Source: Ruminococcoides sp052118065 (GTDB taxonomy: Bacteria > Bacillota > Clostridia > Oscillospirales > Acutalibacteraceae). From it: a stretch of 49,872 bases of DNA. The notes under the pieces are model-generated. The model was not told the origin of the DNA. It saw only the letters and a program-made list of their open reading frames with translations, and searched no databases. Position numbers and translations under genes: made by a program. The stretch covers positions 1 through 49,872 of the forward strand of contig JBQKHY010000017.1 in NCBI GenBank assembly GCA_052118065.1, given 5' to 3'. Positions 1 through 8,995 of the stretch are shown here, in pieces; positions within the stretch are counted from its first letter, which is position 1; each line of letters begins with the position of its first letter.

Positions 1-155
1 ATCCTTCCACCACTTCGTGGTCCCCCTCCCTTTACACAAGGGAGGCTGGTTAGTCTCTGCTAATTCTAAATATCTACCACAAAACAAGGTGAATTCTAAC
101 TCTACAAACCCGAATTTATAGAGCTAATAACCTTACCCACAATCAAAATTTACCT
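1..155. repeat. Right-hand end of a composite palindromic repeat element (partial)
   Basis: Positions 1-120 nearly match 12121-12240, and the reverse complement of 15790-15900. The block contains a hairpin around CCACTTCGTGG and a second one (CTCCC..GGGAG) around 26-44, then the edge motif CTACAAACCCGAATTTATA and a downstream CCCACAA. The same edge closes the larger elements at 11.2, 15.8 and 23.2 kb. The rest of this copy lies left of the window. No coding potential seen. Confidence 0.75.
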
Positions 156-227
156 CTATGTACAAACAGAATTAAAAAAACAAAATTGAAAAAAACTAAT
201 TTATCTAACATCACAATTGAAGCTGAA

Positions 228-257
228 AAAGGCATAGTATGAAAATACTATGCCTTT
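228..257 (-). terminator. Rho-independent terminator of the PP2C gene
   Basis: A perfect 13-bp stem (AAAGGCATAGTAT with its complement) closes a 4-nt loop, and on the minus strand the stem runs into a T tract. It lies about 80 bp after the phosphatase stop codon. Confidence 0.85.
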
Positions 258-337
258 ACTGATATTCTGATATTCTATTTTATAACTTAATTACAATCTA
301 CTTTAAATTGCCAAAGAGCCTAATTGAAAAATCAAAA

Positions 338-1087
338 TTATCTAACCTCACACAACACGATAGTTGTATTATCAATAGCACCCTTAGCATAAACCATTTT
401 CATCATATCATTTACACAATCGGAGATACTGTGGGTTTCCACTAAGAAAGCCTCAATATCCTCAAAGGATAACATATCCGTAAGACCGTCTGAACAAATT
501 AAGAACCTGTCACCTTTTCTAATCTTTAGGGACACAATATAAGGGTCAATCCTAAATTCATCAGTAGGAATACCAATGTGCTGAGTCAGAGGTGGCTTCT
601 TAAAAATAGTACCCTCAGCTACATGGTCAACAGAAATTTTCTGCAACTTGTTGCCACGCAAAAGGAAAATTCTACTGTCACCAAGGTTACAAGCATACAC
701 TTCCTTTTTGCCGAAAAATAACATTGCAGCAGTTGTACCCATATACTGAATCTTGTGTCTTTTAGCAAAGCGACAAACATTTCTGTTCATTATGTAACAA
801 ATATCAACAATACTCTGTACATCAAGGTCAACAATTGACTTATATATATTGTTAAAGGTTGTAGCAGAAATTGAAGATGCAATCTCACCACAGGCCTCGC
901 CACCCATTCCGTCAAAAACACAGAATGCACCGGTTAAATCTTTTAAATTAATTTGTCCGGTGATGGTTCTCTGTTGTCCCTCATTTTCTTCAGGTAAAAA
1001 GTCACCCATACACCAGTAGTTATCTTGATTTTTCTTTCTAACTTTTCCCTTTTTACAAAGGAAAGCATAACCTATTTTTCTGGACAT
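338..1087 (-). CDS. PP2C-family serine/threonine protein phosphatase
   Basis: A 249-residue PPM/PP2C phosphatase, expected to remove phosphate from Ser/Thr residues with two metal ions. Visible motifs in family order are NQDN near residue 20, the metal-binding FDGMGG around 58-63, GTTAAM near 117, GDSR near 137, CSDGLTDML near 198-206, and the C-terminal DNTT. There is no membrane segment or sensor domain, so it is a minimal cytoplasmic enzyme of the PrpC/Stp type. In many Firmicutes such a gene sits next to a PASTA kinase; no kinase is visible here, so its partner is elsewhere or outside the window. The start is preceded by a GGGG ribosome site. It is divergent from the amylase gene, with 293 bp between them, and ends at its own terminator. 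The family is certain; the physiological substrate is not known. Confidence 0.93.
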   Translation of the reverse strand: MSRKIGYAFLCKKGKVRKKNQDNYWCMGDFLPEENEGQQRTITGQINLKDLTGAFCVFDGMGGEACGEIASSISATTFNNIYKSIVDLDVQSIVDICYIMNRNVCRFAKRHKIQYMGTTAAMLFFGKKEVYACNLGDSRIFLLRGNKLQKISVDHVAEGTIFKKPPLTQHIGIPTDEFRIDPYIVSLKIRKGDRFLICSDGLTDMLSFEDIEAFLVETHSISDCVNDMMKMVYAKGAIDNTTIVLCEVR

Positions 1088-1380
1088 AATTAAACCCCAT
1101 TCTTTTCTTTATTGTATCATAGAGTTTTATTTGTTGCAAGTATTATATATATTATTTACTTTTCTGTAAAAATATAGCATAAACTATTTACAATTTAAAG
1201 GTTATACTCTTATAAAATATATCAGTATTTTTCTTGTTCATAATTTATTCAAATATTATTAATTTCCTTATAAAATTTTTATAAAAATAACCTTGTTTAT
1301 TGTACTTTTTTACAGTAGTAAAATTTTTGTAATTTTGATAGAATATATATGGGATTTTTTATTTTAAAGGAGGACATTTT

Positions 1381-4110
1381 ATGAAATGCAAAAAGAAATT
1401 TGTTAGCTTTGTACTTTCACTATGTATGGCAGTAACTGCAACATCTATCCCTGTTGTATCAGCTGTATCTACTGACAAGAGTGCATCAAAAGCTAGCACA
1501 ACAACTGTGTCAACAAGTGCTAACGCATATGGACTTGCTGACAACATTCAGGATGGTCAGATTCTTCAGTGCTTTAACTGGTCATTTGACAACATCAAGA
1601 AAAATATGAAGACAATTGCAGACCAAGGTTTTACTGCAGTTCAGACATCACCAATTCAGGTTGCAAAGGAATCTACTGCAGGTAAAACTGCTAAGGGTAG
1701 TTGGTGGGTTCTTTATCAGCCTGTTGACTTTGCTATTGAAAACAATTCTCATGGTTCAAGTGCTTTAGGTACTGCATCTCAGTTCAAGGCAATGTGTGAT
1801 GAAGCTCATAAGTATGGCGTTAAGGTTGTAGTCGATGCAGTTCTTAACCATATGGGTAACAAGTCTAAGAACGACCTTTCACCATGTATTCCTGACGAGA
1901 TCAGAAACAACAGTTCTCTATGGCATGATATATCTAAGAACAGCCGGTATGAATCTCGTTACGATATTACACAGTTCTGTATGGACGGTATTCCTGACCT
2001 TAACACAAGTAACAAAACAGTTCAGAACTATGCAATTAAGTTCCTAAAGGAATGTGTTGATAACGGTGCTGACGGTTTCCGTTTTGATGGTGCTAAGCAC
2101 ATTGAAACACCTGCTGACTCAGGCTTTGGCAGTGAATTCTGGCCAACAGTTCTAAATGCAACAACAAGCTATGCTAAGTCAACAAGAAGCATTACACCTT
2201 TCTATTACGGTGAAGTTCTTGACGGTACAACAGGTTCAAACGACAGAAGTAACGGTCAAACAGTTGCAAACTCTTATACATCATATATGAGCATTACACT
2301 ATCTTCTGTTTCTAACGATATTAGAAACGCAGTTAATGGCAACAACGCTCAGGGTGCTATCAGAAGTGACTATAGCCTAGACGACAGTACTGTTGCTGGT
2401 AACAAGGCTGTTCTTTGGAACGAATCTCACGATACATACCAGGCAGGTTCTTCAAGTGGTGTAGGCAATGCTAATATGGACAAAACATGGGCTTTAGTTG
2501 GTACAAGAAATCAGGCTTGTGGTATGTATATGGCAAGACCTAACAACTGGGATTCTGCAATGATGGGTCAGGCTGATGTAACTAACTGGGCTAACGAAAC
2601 TGTTAAGGCTATCAACCAGTTCAAGAATGCAATGATTGGTCAGACAGAATACCTATCAGCAGAAAACGGTATTGCTTACAACGAAAGAGGCACTAAGGGT
2701 GTTGTTCTTGTAAATTGTGGTGGCAATAGTTCTGTTAGCGTAACTGCTCACAAGATGGCTGCAGGTACATATACAGATGTTATCACAGGTAACACATTTA
2801 CAGTTGCTAACGGCAAAATCTCAGGTAACATCGGTTCATCAGGTGTTGCAGTAGTATATAATGCAAAGAAGGGTCCACAGAACACAATTTCTAAAGAAGG
2901 TGGTTCATTTAAGGCAGAAACACTTCCACTAACACTTGGTCTAAAGGATGCTACTTCAGGTACATATCAGATTGATAACGGTACAGTAGAAACATACACA
3001 GGCACAAAGACAATCACAATCGGTGAAGGTGTTGCTTACGGTTCAACAATCACAGTTAATCTAACTGCAACAGACGGTACAGATACATCTAAGGCTACTT
3101 ATACATTTAAGAAAGTAGACCCAACACTTACACAGAAGATTTACTTCGATAACTCATCATACAATTGGTCAAGCGTTTACGCTTATATTTACAACGATAC
3201 AGATTCAGTTGCAAAATGGCCTGGTAAACAGATGACTAAGGACAGTAGCACAGGCTACTATGTAGTAGAAGTTCCTGATGAATTTGCTAACGGTTCTGTT
3301 ATCTTTACAGAAAGTTCAACTGCTACAACAAACCGTTATCCTGCAGATATGGAACCCGGTCTTGAACTTTCAGGTTCTTCAATGAAGTTCTCTGCTAACC
3401 ACAAGTGGGAAGAATACACTCAGCAGACAACTACTACAACAAAGCCAACTACAACTACTACAAAGACAGAACCTACAACTGCAACAACTGTTCCAAGTGC
3501 AACTTACCTATATGGTGACCTAAACTTTGATAACCAAATCAATGTTAAGGATGCAGTTCAAGTAACAAAATATATTGTTAGCAAGGTTACATTCACAGAC
3601 ATTCAGAAGAAGGCTGCTGATGTAAACGGTGACGGTAATGTTGATGTTAAGGATGCAACACTTATTCAGAAGTATGGTATCAAGGTAATTGATACATTCC
3701 CTGCAGGTAAGACATTCTCTTACAGTGTACCTACTGCTCCTACAACATCTACAACAAAGCCAACTACAGTAACAACAACTACTAAGCCAACAACAGCTAC
3801 AACTGCAACAACTGCTCCAAGTGGCAACACAATCAAGATTGATATGTCAGCTATTACAGTTGGTAATGAAAGATGGGCTGCTTACCTATGGAACGACACA
3901 GGTAGTGTTTGGGTAGATATTAAAGACAATACTCTATCAGTTCCTTCAGGTTACGAAAACCTAATCATTTGCAGAATGAACGGTGCAACAACTGAAAACA
4001 ACTGGGATAACCGTTGGAATCAGTCAGAAAACCTAAAGGTCAGTGGTGGAACAACTTATAAGGCTACAGGTTGGGGTTCAGGTAACAAATATACAGGTAC
4101 TTGGGCATAA
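1381..4110 (+). CDS. Secreted GH13 alpha-amylase with CBM26 and type I dockerin (amylosome enzyme)
   Basis: A 909-residue extracellular starch-degrading enzyme. A signal peptide covers about residues 1-30. The GH13 barrel follows, with DAVLNH at 152-157, GFRFD with nucleophile D236, acid/base E278 in YYGEVLDG, and HD at 350-351 (transition-state Asp). Next come an Ig-like segment (about 500-580), a CBM26-type starch-binding module (about 584-675), a Thr-rich linker, and a type I dockerin (about 711-780) with two calcium loops (DLNFDNQINVKD and DVNGDGNVDVKD). A second Thr-rich linker leads to a roughly 94-residue C-terminal domain rich in Trp/Asn that I do not recognise but which resembles a carbohydrate-binding module. 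The dockerin implies docking on a cohesin scaffold at the cell surface, as in the R. bromii amylosome. A strong AAAGGAGG site precedes the ATG. Single-gene unit with its own terminator. Confidence 0.95.
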   Translation: MKCKKKFVSFVLSLCMAVTATSIPVVSAVSTDKSASKASTTTVSTSANAYGLADNIQDGQILQCFNWSFDNIKKNMKTIADQGFTAVQTSPIQVAKESTAGKTAKGSWWVLYQPVDFAIENNSHGSSALGTASQFKAMCDEAHKYGVKVVVDAVLNHMGNKSKNDLSPCIPDEIRNNSSLWHDISKNSRYESRYDITQFCMDGIPDLNTSNKTVQNYAIKFLKECVDNGADGFRFDGAKHIETPADSGFGSEFWPTVLNATTSYAKSTRSITPFYYGEVLDGTTGSNDRSNGQTVANSYTSYMSITLSSVSNDIRNAVNGNNAQGAIRSDYSLDDSTVAGNKAVLWNESHDTYQAGSSSGVGNANMDKTWALVGTRNQACGMYMARPNNWDSAMMGQADVTNWANETVKAINQFKNAMIGQTEYLSAENGIAYNERGTKGVVLVNCGGNSSVSVTAHKMAAGTYTDVITGNTFTVANGKISGNIGSSGVAVVYNAKKGPQNTISKEGGSFKAETLPLTLGLKDATSGTYQIDNGTVETYTGTKTITIGEGVAYGSTITVNLTATDGTDTSKATYTFKKVDPTLTQKIYFDNSSYNWSSVYAYIYNDTDSVAKWPGKQMTKDSSTGYYVVEVPDEFANGSVIFTESSTATTNRYPADMEPGLELSGSSMKFSANHKWEEYTQQTTTTTKPTTTTTKTEPTTATTVPSATYLYGDLNFDNQINVKDAVQVTKYIVSKVTFTDIQKKAADVNGDGNVDVKDATLIQKYGIKVIDTFPAGKTFSYSVPTAPTTSTTKPTTVTTTTKPTTATTATTAPSGNTIKIDMSAITVGNERWAAYLWNDTGSVWVDIKDNTLSVPSGYENLIICRMNGATTENNWDNRWNQSENLKVSGGTTYKATGWGSGNKYTGTWA

Positions 4111-4135
4111 TTAAAACCTAATAAAACTATTACAA

Positions 4136-4170
4136 AAGCGATTATTCTTATGAATAGTCGCTTTTTTCTT
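4136..4170 (+). terminator. Terminator of the amylase gene
   Basis: A 12-bp stem with one G-U pair (4136-4147 with 4152-4163) and a 4-nt loop is followed by a T run, 26 bp after the amylase stop codon. Confidence 0.88.
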
Positions 4171-4295
4171 GTTTAATATAGATTTTATCTATATTTATAC
4201 ATATGTTAACAATTGACTTAATTATATAATGATGATATACTAAACTTATATATGTTTAAATAATCTTATAAATAATTTTATTTTAAAGGTGAATT

Positions 4296-6032
4296 ATGAA
4301 AGCAAGTGATTTTATTGTTTCTTACTTAAAGGAACAAGGTATTAAAGATATATTCGGTTATCAAGGTACAATGATTGCTCACTTTGTTGATTCGGTTTGT
4401 AAAGCTGATGGAATAGAAAACCATATGTGTTACAACGAACAAGGTGCTGCCTTTGCTGCAGTTGGTCTTGCTAAGGCTAGTGGCAAAACTGCCGTAGCCT
4501 ATTCAACATCAGGACCGGGAGCTATTAACCTAATGAACGGTATTGCTGATGCTTACTATGACAGTGCACCGGTGGTGTTCTTTACCGGTCAGCTAAATGA
4601 GTATGAATATACCGGTATCTCAGAACTAAGACAACAGGGTTTCCAAGAAACTGATGTTGTAGATATGGTTAAGCCAATTACAAAGTATGCAACTCATATT
4701 AGCAAGGTTGAAGATTTAAAGTATGAACTTGAAAAGGCTTTTTACATTGCTAATGAAGGCAGAAAAGGTCCTGTTGTGCTGGACATTCCTATGAATGTAC
4801 AGAGAGAGGATTTGGACTTAGAAAAGGCAAAATCATTTACCCCACCAAAGGACAAAGTAATTATAAATTACGAAATGGTAGCAACTCAGATTATTGATGA
4901 AATCATTAAGGCTGAAAAGCCAATGCTACTACTAGGTAACGGTATTGTAAAAGGCAGTGACTTCCATAAGAATGTTCTCAAGTTAGTTAAAGAGCTTAAC
5001 ATTCCTATTATCACTTCCCTACCTGGCAGACACTTATTAAAAGTTGATGATGAACTTAACTTTGGTTATATCGGTGCTGCTTACGGTCACAGATATGCAA
5101 ACATTCTTGCATATAAAAAGGCTGACCTTATTGTTTCTTTAGCTTGTTCTTTCTGTAAAAGACAGACAGGTGGCAAAAGCGAGAACTTTGCTAAGAATGC
5201 AAAAATCATCAGAGTCGATATAGACAGAAACGAACTGCTAAGAAAAGTTCACAGTGATGAAACTCACTACTGTTGTGACTGTGAAAAATTAGTAAAAGCT
5301 ATGCTAAAGGTTCTTAAGGACAAGAAGGTTGACAAAACCTCTTGGGTAGAAACCTGTAAGAAAGTTAAAGAACCACTTGTTGACTTTGACAATCACAGTA
5401 AAGAAAGAGAACCTAATAAGTTTATTGACCTTATCTCAAACTATGCAACCGATGATACTGTTGTTTGTTGTGATGTTGGACAGCATCAGATTTGGATGGC
5501 ACAATCCTTTAAGATTACAGATAACCAAAGGTTACTGTTCTCCGGTGGTCATGGTGCAATGGGATTTGCACTTCCTGCTGCTATCGGTGCTTATTACCTA
5601 AACAAAAAGCCTACTGTTGCAGTTTGTGGTGACGGTGCTTTCCAGATGAATATTCAAGAGTTACAATGGGTTAAGAGAGAGAATTTGCCTGTTACTTCTA
5701 TTGTGTTAAACAATGAAAGTCTTGGTCTTATTCAGCAACAACAAGATGATTTCTTTGATGGAAACCACTTTGGTTCTACTGCTGAGGGTGGCTATGATGC
5801 ACCTGTATTCAAGAATATCGGTGAGGCTTATGGCATTAATTCCTACAGCGTTAACAGTATTGAGGAGCTTGAAGAGACACTAAAAACTATTGACAAAACA
5901 AAGCCAAACTTAATTGAAGTACACCTTGACATTAAGTCAAAGGCTTATCCAAAGACTTATTTTGGTGAAGAAATGTACAACCAAAAGCCATATATTGATA
6001 AAGAACTTATGGAGGAGATTTTGGCTTATTAA
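4296..6032 (+). CDS. Thiamine-diphosphate-dependent enzyme, acetolactate-synthase-like
   Basis: A 578-residue member of the ThDP enzyme superfamily (acetolactate synthase/benzoylformate decarboxylase type). The N-terminal Pyr domain has the catalytic Glu in YNEQGAAF (E48). The C-terminal PP domain has the ThDP/Mg motif GDG at 445-447, followed after the usual spacing by NN at 472-473. Length fits the family. The setting argues against the branched-chain amino-acid pathway: there is no ilvN or other ilv gene. Instead it is followed after 22 bp by a cytidylyltransferase fusion and then by a polymerase of the O-antigen ligase type. A role in making or modifying a keto- or hydroxy-acid precursor of a cell-surface polymer is inferred. 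The ribosome site AAAGGTG precedes the ATG. The exact reaction cannot be read from the sequence. Confidence 0.82.
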   Translation: MKASDFIVSYLKEQGIKDIFGYQGTMIAHFVDSVCKADGIENHMCYNEQGAAFAAVGLAKASGKTAVAYSTSGPGAINLMNGIADAYYDSAPVVFFTGQLNEYEYTGISELRQQGFQETDVVDMVKPITKYATHISKVEDLKYELEKAFYIANEGRKGPVVLDIPMNVQREDLDLEKAKSFTPPKDKVIINYEMVATQIIDEIIKAEKPMLLLGNGIVKGSDFHKNVLKLVKELNIPIITSLPGRHLLKVDDELNFGYIGAAYGHRYANILAYKKADLIVSLACSFCKRQTGGKSENFAKNAKIIRVDIDRNELLRKVHSDETHYCCDCEKLVKAMLKVLKDKKVDKTSWVETCKKVKEPLVDFDNHSKEREPNKFIDLISNYATDDTVVCCDVGQHQIWMAQSFKITDNQRLLFSGGHGAMGFALPAAIGAYYLNKKPTVAVCGDGAFQMNIQELQWVKRENLPVTSIVLNNESLGLIQQQQDDFFDGNHFGSTAEGGYDAPVFKNIGEAYGINSYSVNSIEELEETLKTIDKTKPNLIEVHLDIKSKAYPKTYFGEEMYNQKPYIDKELMEEILAY

Positions 6033-6054
6033 GTCAATAGATTAGGGAGAAAAT

Positions 6055-7353
6055 ATGAAAAAGGTTATTACTTACGGAACATTCGATTTGTTCCATCAAG
6101 GTCATTATAATATTATTAAAAGAGCAAAGGCTTATGGAGATTACCTAATTGTTGGTGTAACCTCCGAAAGCTATGATATTGAGAGAGGTAAACTTTCTGT
6201 TCACGATTCACTTCTTACAAGAATTGAAAATGTTAAGAAAACAGGTTTAGTTGATGAAATTATTGTAGAAGAATATTTAGGTCAAAAGACAAGGGATATT
6301 ATTCAGTATGATATTGATACACTTGTTGTTGGCAGTGACTGGATTGGCAAATTTGACCACCTAAAGCAGTACTGCAATGTTGTTTACCTAGAAAGAACAA
6401 AAAATATTTCTTCAACTCAGATTAGAGAAAAAAGTAATGCAATCAGAAACTTTGGTGTTATTACCGACAATGCCGATGACCTGGGTGTTGTTAGCGAAAC
6501 TAAGTATGTTTCCGGTATTCACATTGAAAGAGTATTTAGTGAAGATATTGATGTTGCTGAGGAATTCTGTAATAAGTATGAGCTAAATTCTTATGGCAAC
6601 TGCTTTGAAAAGTTCTGTCAGGACCTTAGTATTGTATATATTAAGTGCGACTTAGAAAAGCGATACAACTACATTAAGCAATGTATCGAAAAAGGTGTTC
6701 ATGTTATCTGTGAATTTCCTTTCTCACTTGATAATGAAAAGTGTCAAGAGCTAAACAAACTTGCAAGAGAAAAGAATGTTATCCTTATGGAAAACATTGT
6801 TATGGTTTACCTAAGAGCTTTCTCTCAATTTCTATGGATTGCCGACAGTAACGAAGTTGGCAAGGTGTTAAGCATTGATATTGGTATGAGTAACGATTTC
6901 TTTGAATACGAAAAGACTCTTGAAGATATGTCTGTACTTGCTATTACTGCTGTAACTAAGCTACTTGGTACTGATGCAAAGTATATTTCAAAGAATCTAA
7001 TTCCGGGTAACGAAGATGGTGAAGAATACTGCTCAATGTTCTTTAGATATGAAAATGCAGTTGCAAGAATTGAAATTGGTAAGAATATTGATTTACACAA
7101 CCACCTAACTGTTATTGGTACTAAGGGCAGAATTGTTCTTGAGGATGACTGGTGGAACACAGGTTACTTTAAGGTTATCAAGAATGGTTGCAAAAAGGTT
7201 GACAGAAGATCCTTTAACTTTGAAGGTACAGGCTTCCGTTATCTAATTCAGGAACTGTTGATTATGCTTAGAGATGAAAGATATGAGTGTAATCGTCTAA
7301 CAGATGATGAGGCTTGTTCAATTCTAAAGGTACTAAACAAATTAGAAGACTGA
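6055..7353 (+). CDS. Cytidylyltransferase (TagD/TarD-like) fused to a degenerate Gfo/Idh/MocA oxidoreductase
   Basis: A 432-residue two-domain protein. Residues 1-135 form a glycerol-3-phosphate-cytidylyltransferase-like nucleotidyltransferase: GTFDLFHQGH with the HxGH signature (H14, H17) and the C-terminal ISSTQIRE motif. This part should make a CDP-activated alcohol or similar compound. Residues about 137-432 resemble a Gfo/Idh/MocA oxidoreductase: the strand-turn near GVHVICEFPFS matches the family's EKP segment, but the lysine is replaced by Phe (F221), and the N-terminal GxGxxG dinucleotide loop is not recognisable. The second half may therefore be inactive as a dehydrogenase, or act as a binding or regulatory domain. 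It is co-transcribed with the ThDP enzyme and has a GGGAG ribosome site. A terminator follows. The family of domain 1 is clear; that of domain 2 is likely. Confidence 0.82.
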   Translation: MKKVITYGTFDLFHQGHYNIIKRAKAYGDYLIVGVTSESYDIERGKLSVHDSLLTRIENVKKTGLVDEIIVEEYLGQKTRDIIQYDIDTLVVGSDWIGKFDHLKQYCNVVYLERTKNISSTQIREKSNAIRNFGVITDNADDLGVVSETKYVSGIHIERVFSEDIDVAEEFCNKYELNSYGNCFEKFCQDLSIVYIKCDLEKRYNYIKQCIEKGVHVICEFPFSLDNEKCQELNKLAREKNVILMENIVMVYLRAFSQFLWIADSNEVGKVLSIDIGMSNDFFEYEKTLEDMSVLAITAVTKLLGTDAKYISKNLIPGNEDGEEYCSMFFRYENAVARIEIGKNIDLHNHLTVIGTKGRIVLEDDWWNTGYFKVIKNGCKKVDRRSFNFEGTGFRYLIQELLIMLRDERYECNRLTDDEACSILKVLNKLED

Positions 7354-7360
7354 TAAAAAC

Positions 7361-7395
7361 AAAGAGGTTCTCACCTAAGTGATAACCTCTTTTTT
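7361..7395 (+). terminator. Terminator between the cytidylyltransferase fusion and the polymerase gene
   Basis: AAAGAGGTT pairs with AACCTCTTT, with an inner TCAC/GTGA stem, followed by a run of T. It ends only about 10 bp before the next start codon, so it either separates two units or acts as an attenuator. Confidence 0.8.
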
Positions 7396-7405
7396 GGTAT
7401 AAAAT

Positions 7406-8953
7406 ATGGAAAAAAAGAATAAAAAAACTCTATCTCACTATATGGGGAATGTTGCTATAGTCTTTGTCACATTGATGTTTTCCTTCTTCCCCTTATATTT
7501 GTCAGATAGATATTATTACATAAGGCATGATAAGCTATATGCTTTTTATGTTTTAGCAAGTTTACTTGTTATTGCAATGGGTAATGTGTTTCTTATTCAT
7601 TACAATAAAAAAGATAAAGAAAATAAAATAGAAAATAAGAAAAATAAATTTTCCTTTACCGATTACGGAATCATAGGATTTTTCATTTCTGCTATTATAA
7701 GCACTCTGATTTCCGACTATAAATTTGACAGTCTTACCGGTGCATTAGGCAGAAACAATGGGCTTATACTTATCTTTGCTTACTTTGTTATTTATTTTAT
7801 AATTTCCAGAACATACAGAGAAAACAAAGTTGTTCCTATAGTTATGGCAGTTACTTCTTCAATTGTGGCATTTATAGGAATTTTGCAACAGTTCTACTGG
7901 GACCCATTAAACCTATACAACGGTATGAGTTCAAGTCAATACACAAAGTTCATTTCCACAATAGGCAACAGAAATATTTTTTCAGCCTATTTAACTATTG
8001 TAATGCCACTTTGTATGGTGTTGTTTATTCTTTCAAAGAAATATTATCAAAAGATTATTTACGGTATTTCTGCTGTAATAACATTTGGTGGTATAATCTG
8101 TTGCAACAGTGATGGCAGTATCTTAGGTACAATAGGACTGTTCCTATTCTGCTATATATTCTTTATAAGAAATTTAAAGGACTTTTCAAACCTACTGATT
8201 ATCACTTCCCTAATGCTTATAGTTTGTAAAGTTATCAGATATTTCTCTTATATTATGGATGACTACAGTATGGGATTTAGTGCAATAGAAAGCACTTTAG
8301 TCTATGGCAACACCTATGTTGTAATAGGAATTACCCTTGTTTTAGGAATTTTCCTAAATATTTTCAGTGAAGAAAAGGGCATTACAAAGACACCTAAGGT
8401 CATTACCCTATCACTTATTTTCCTAACAATATTACTGTTTGCTTTAGGTGTATTTGCATTTTGCTACTTTACCTTTATTGATACAAAGACTTCATTAACC
8501 GGTGCTATGAAGTACTTTAGATTTAATGACAGTTGGGGTACTCACAGAGGCTTTATGTGGATAAGAGGCATTTACATTTTCCTTAATGTAAATATTATTC
8601 AAAAGCTATTTGGTACAGGTTGTGATACCTTTGGTCAGATTATGACTGATATGGGGTATAATGATGAGCTGATGGCTTTTAAGAATGAAACAACCAATGC
8701 TGCCCATAATATCTACCTAAATTACCTTGTAACAGTTGGAATATTTGGGGCATTATCCTACATTACTTTTGTGGTTTCTTCTGTTATAAGGGGAATTAAG
8801 AGAAGTATGAGAAACAAATACTGCATTGTACTTGTGGCAAGTGTTATTTCCTATAGTATTCAAGGAATTGTAAACATTGACCAACCGATTACCACTCCCC
8901 TATTTATTGTAATTGTTGCATTACTTGAAAACCAAAACAGAATTAAGGCATAA
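7406..8953 (+). CDS. O-antigen ligase/polymerase-like membrane protein (Wzy_C type)
   Basis: A 515-residue polytopic membrane protein with roughly a dozen hydrophobic segments. Near residues 405-450 it has the hallmark of the Wzy_C/O-antigen-ligase family: GTGCDTFG, then AHNIYLNYLVTVGIFG, in an outward-facing loop region. Gram-positive members polymerise or ligate surface polysaccharides or teichoic-acid-like polymers. The preceding ThDP and cytidylyltransferase genes suggest one surface-polymer pathway. The start is uncertain: a terminator hairpin ends just upstream and no convincing ribosome site precedes either the first ATG or the ATG at codon 13. The membrane family assignment is solid; the substrate is unknown. 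Confidence 0.82.
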   Translation: MEKKNKKTLSHYMGNVAIVFVTLMFSFFPLYLSDRYYYIRHDKLYAFYVLASLLVIAMGNVFLIHYNKKDKENKIENKKNKFSFTDYGIIGFFISAIISTLISDYKFDSLTGALGRNNGLILIFAYFVIYFIISRTYRENKVVPIVMAVTSSIVAFIGILQQFYWDPLNLYNGMSSSQYTKFISTIGNRNIFSAYLTIVMPLCMVLFILSKKYYQKIIYGISAVITFGGIICCNSDGSILGTIGLFLFCYIFFIRNLKDFSNLLIITSLMLIVCKVIRYFSYIMDDYSMGFSAIESTLVYGNTYVVIGITLVLGIFLNIFSEEKGITKTPKVITLSLIFLTILLFALGVFAFCYFTFIDTKTSLTGAMKYFRFNDSWGTHRGFMWIRGIYIFLNVNIIQKLFGTGCDTFGQIMTDMGYNDELMAFKNETTNAAHNIYLNYLVTVGIFGALSYITFVVSSVIRGIKRSMRNKYCIVLVASVISYSIQGIVNIDQPITTPLFIVIVALLENQNRIKA

Positions 8954-8956
8954 TAA

Positions 8957-8995
8957 AATGGATTGATAGAACTAAAACTATCAATCCATTATTTT
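8957..8995. terminator. Bidirectional terminator between convergent genes
   Basis: A perfect 12-bp stem (8957-8968 with 8979-8990), with a T run on the plus side and an A-rich flank giving Ts on the minus strand. It lies between the polymerase gene and the convergent MutS-like gene. Confidence 0.82.

Noticed and set aside
4296..6032. Biosynthetic acetolactate synthase IlvB
   Set aside because: No ilvN or other ilv genes nearby and the neighbours are of surface-polymer type; only the superfamily is certain.
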